Of a stretch of DNA of 7,379 bases, positions 7,155-7,379 are shown piece after piece. The DNA comes from Flavobacteriales bacterium (GTDB taxonomy: Bacteria; Bacteroidota; Bacteroidia; Flavobacteriales_D; Sanyastnellaceae), in contig JANRAA010000078.1 of NCBI GenBank assembly GCA_030728235.1, positions 1 to 7,379 of the forward strand, in the 5' to 3' direction. Below the pieces are notes generated by a model, which was given only the letters and a program-made list of their open reading frames with translations, was not told the DNA's origin and made no database searches. The position numbers were made by a program, and so were the translations under genes. How positions within the stretch are numbered: the first letter of the stretch is position 1; every line of letters begins with the position of its first letter.

Positions 7155-7379
7155 TTAAATATCGAGAATTTTAAACTCCGTACGTCGGTTTTTCTGATGT
7201 TCTGTCTCTGAACAATCGGCGTCATTAACACAATTGTTCAGTAACTCGGTTTCACCATAGCCTTTCCACACGAGGCGTTTCGGGGCTATACCTTTCTTGA
7301 TGAGGTAGTCAACAGCGGCTTTGGCTCTGCGATCAGAAAGGCGAAGGTTGTAACTATCGGTACCTCGCGAGTCGGTATG
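7155..7379 (-). CDS. C-terminal OmpA domain of an OmpA-family outer-membrane protein (5' end outside the window)
   Basis: Reading the minus strand from 7379 gives 74 residues in one open frame, ending with TAA at 7157-7155. They begin HTDSRGTDSYNLRLSDRRA, the peptidoglycan-binding OmpA core: the Asp of HTDSRG and the Arg of LSDRRA are the positions that contact the meso-diaminopimelate of peptidoglycan in the family. Next come AAVDYLIKKGI, KRLVWKGYGE and the ending EHQKNRRTEFKIL. Two Cys (residues 50 and 56 of this fragment) lie in the insert before EHQ, where Bacteroidota members usually carry a pair likely to form a disulphide. The N-terminal part is outside the window, so any barrel, TPR or PD40 repeats cannot be seen. 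The protein should anchor the outer membrane to the cell wall. The TPR kinase gene begins 42 bp downstream on the same strand, suggesting co-transcription. Confidence 0.92.
   Translation of the reverse strand, partial: HTDSRGTDSYNLRLSDRRAKAAVDYLIKKGIAPKRLVWKGYGETELLNNCVNDADCSETEHQKNRRTEFKILDI

Overview
The window looks like a piece of a Bacteroidota chromosome, probably a free-living or marine flavobacterial or sphingobacterial relative. This rests on gene content: a periplasmic two-component-propeller/Y_Y_Y sensor joined to a LytS-type kinase and paired with a LytTR regulator, a DUF4412-type secreted protein, a TPR/HisKA_2 kinase, and an OmpA C-terminus with the Cys pair and NRRTEF ending common in that phylum. 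Start codons also lack clear Shine-Dalgarno sequences, which is usual there. No rRNA, tRNA, CRISPR, insertion sequence or phage gene was found.

Layout. Bases 1-209 (+) hold the charged C-terminal end of an unrecognised protein. After a 113-bp gap comes a 1030-aa exported-sensor histidine kinase (323-3415, +). Eight bases later is its likely partner, a 243-aa LytTR response regulator (3424-4155, +). A 95-bp gap precedes a 308-aa Met-rich secreted DUF4412-like protein (4251-5177, +). A 33-bp intergenic stretch, with a terminator-like hairpin that runs into the next gene, separates it from a convergent 633-aa TPR histidine kinase (5211-7112, -). Upstream of that kinase, also on the minus strand and only 42 bp away, is the C-terminal end of an OmpA-family protein (7155-7379, running off the window).

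How they may work together. The propeller kinase and LytTR regulator form a complete signalling pair: an extracytoplasmic signal is sensed, a phosphoryl group passes from His834 to Asp54 of the regulator, and DNA is bound through LytTR. The DUF4412-like gene lies directly downstream in the same direction and is a plausible but unproven target or operon partner. The minus-strand TPR kinase has no receiver protein beside it in the window. It may be co-transcribed with the OmpA-like gene and could serve envelope sensing, but its partner is unknown. Every gene belongs to a known broad family. I see no clear new system. The main points of interest are two unrelated kinase types arranged convergently with only one response regulator, and the unusual composition of the DUF4412-like protein.
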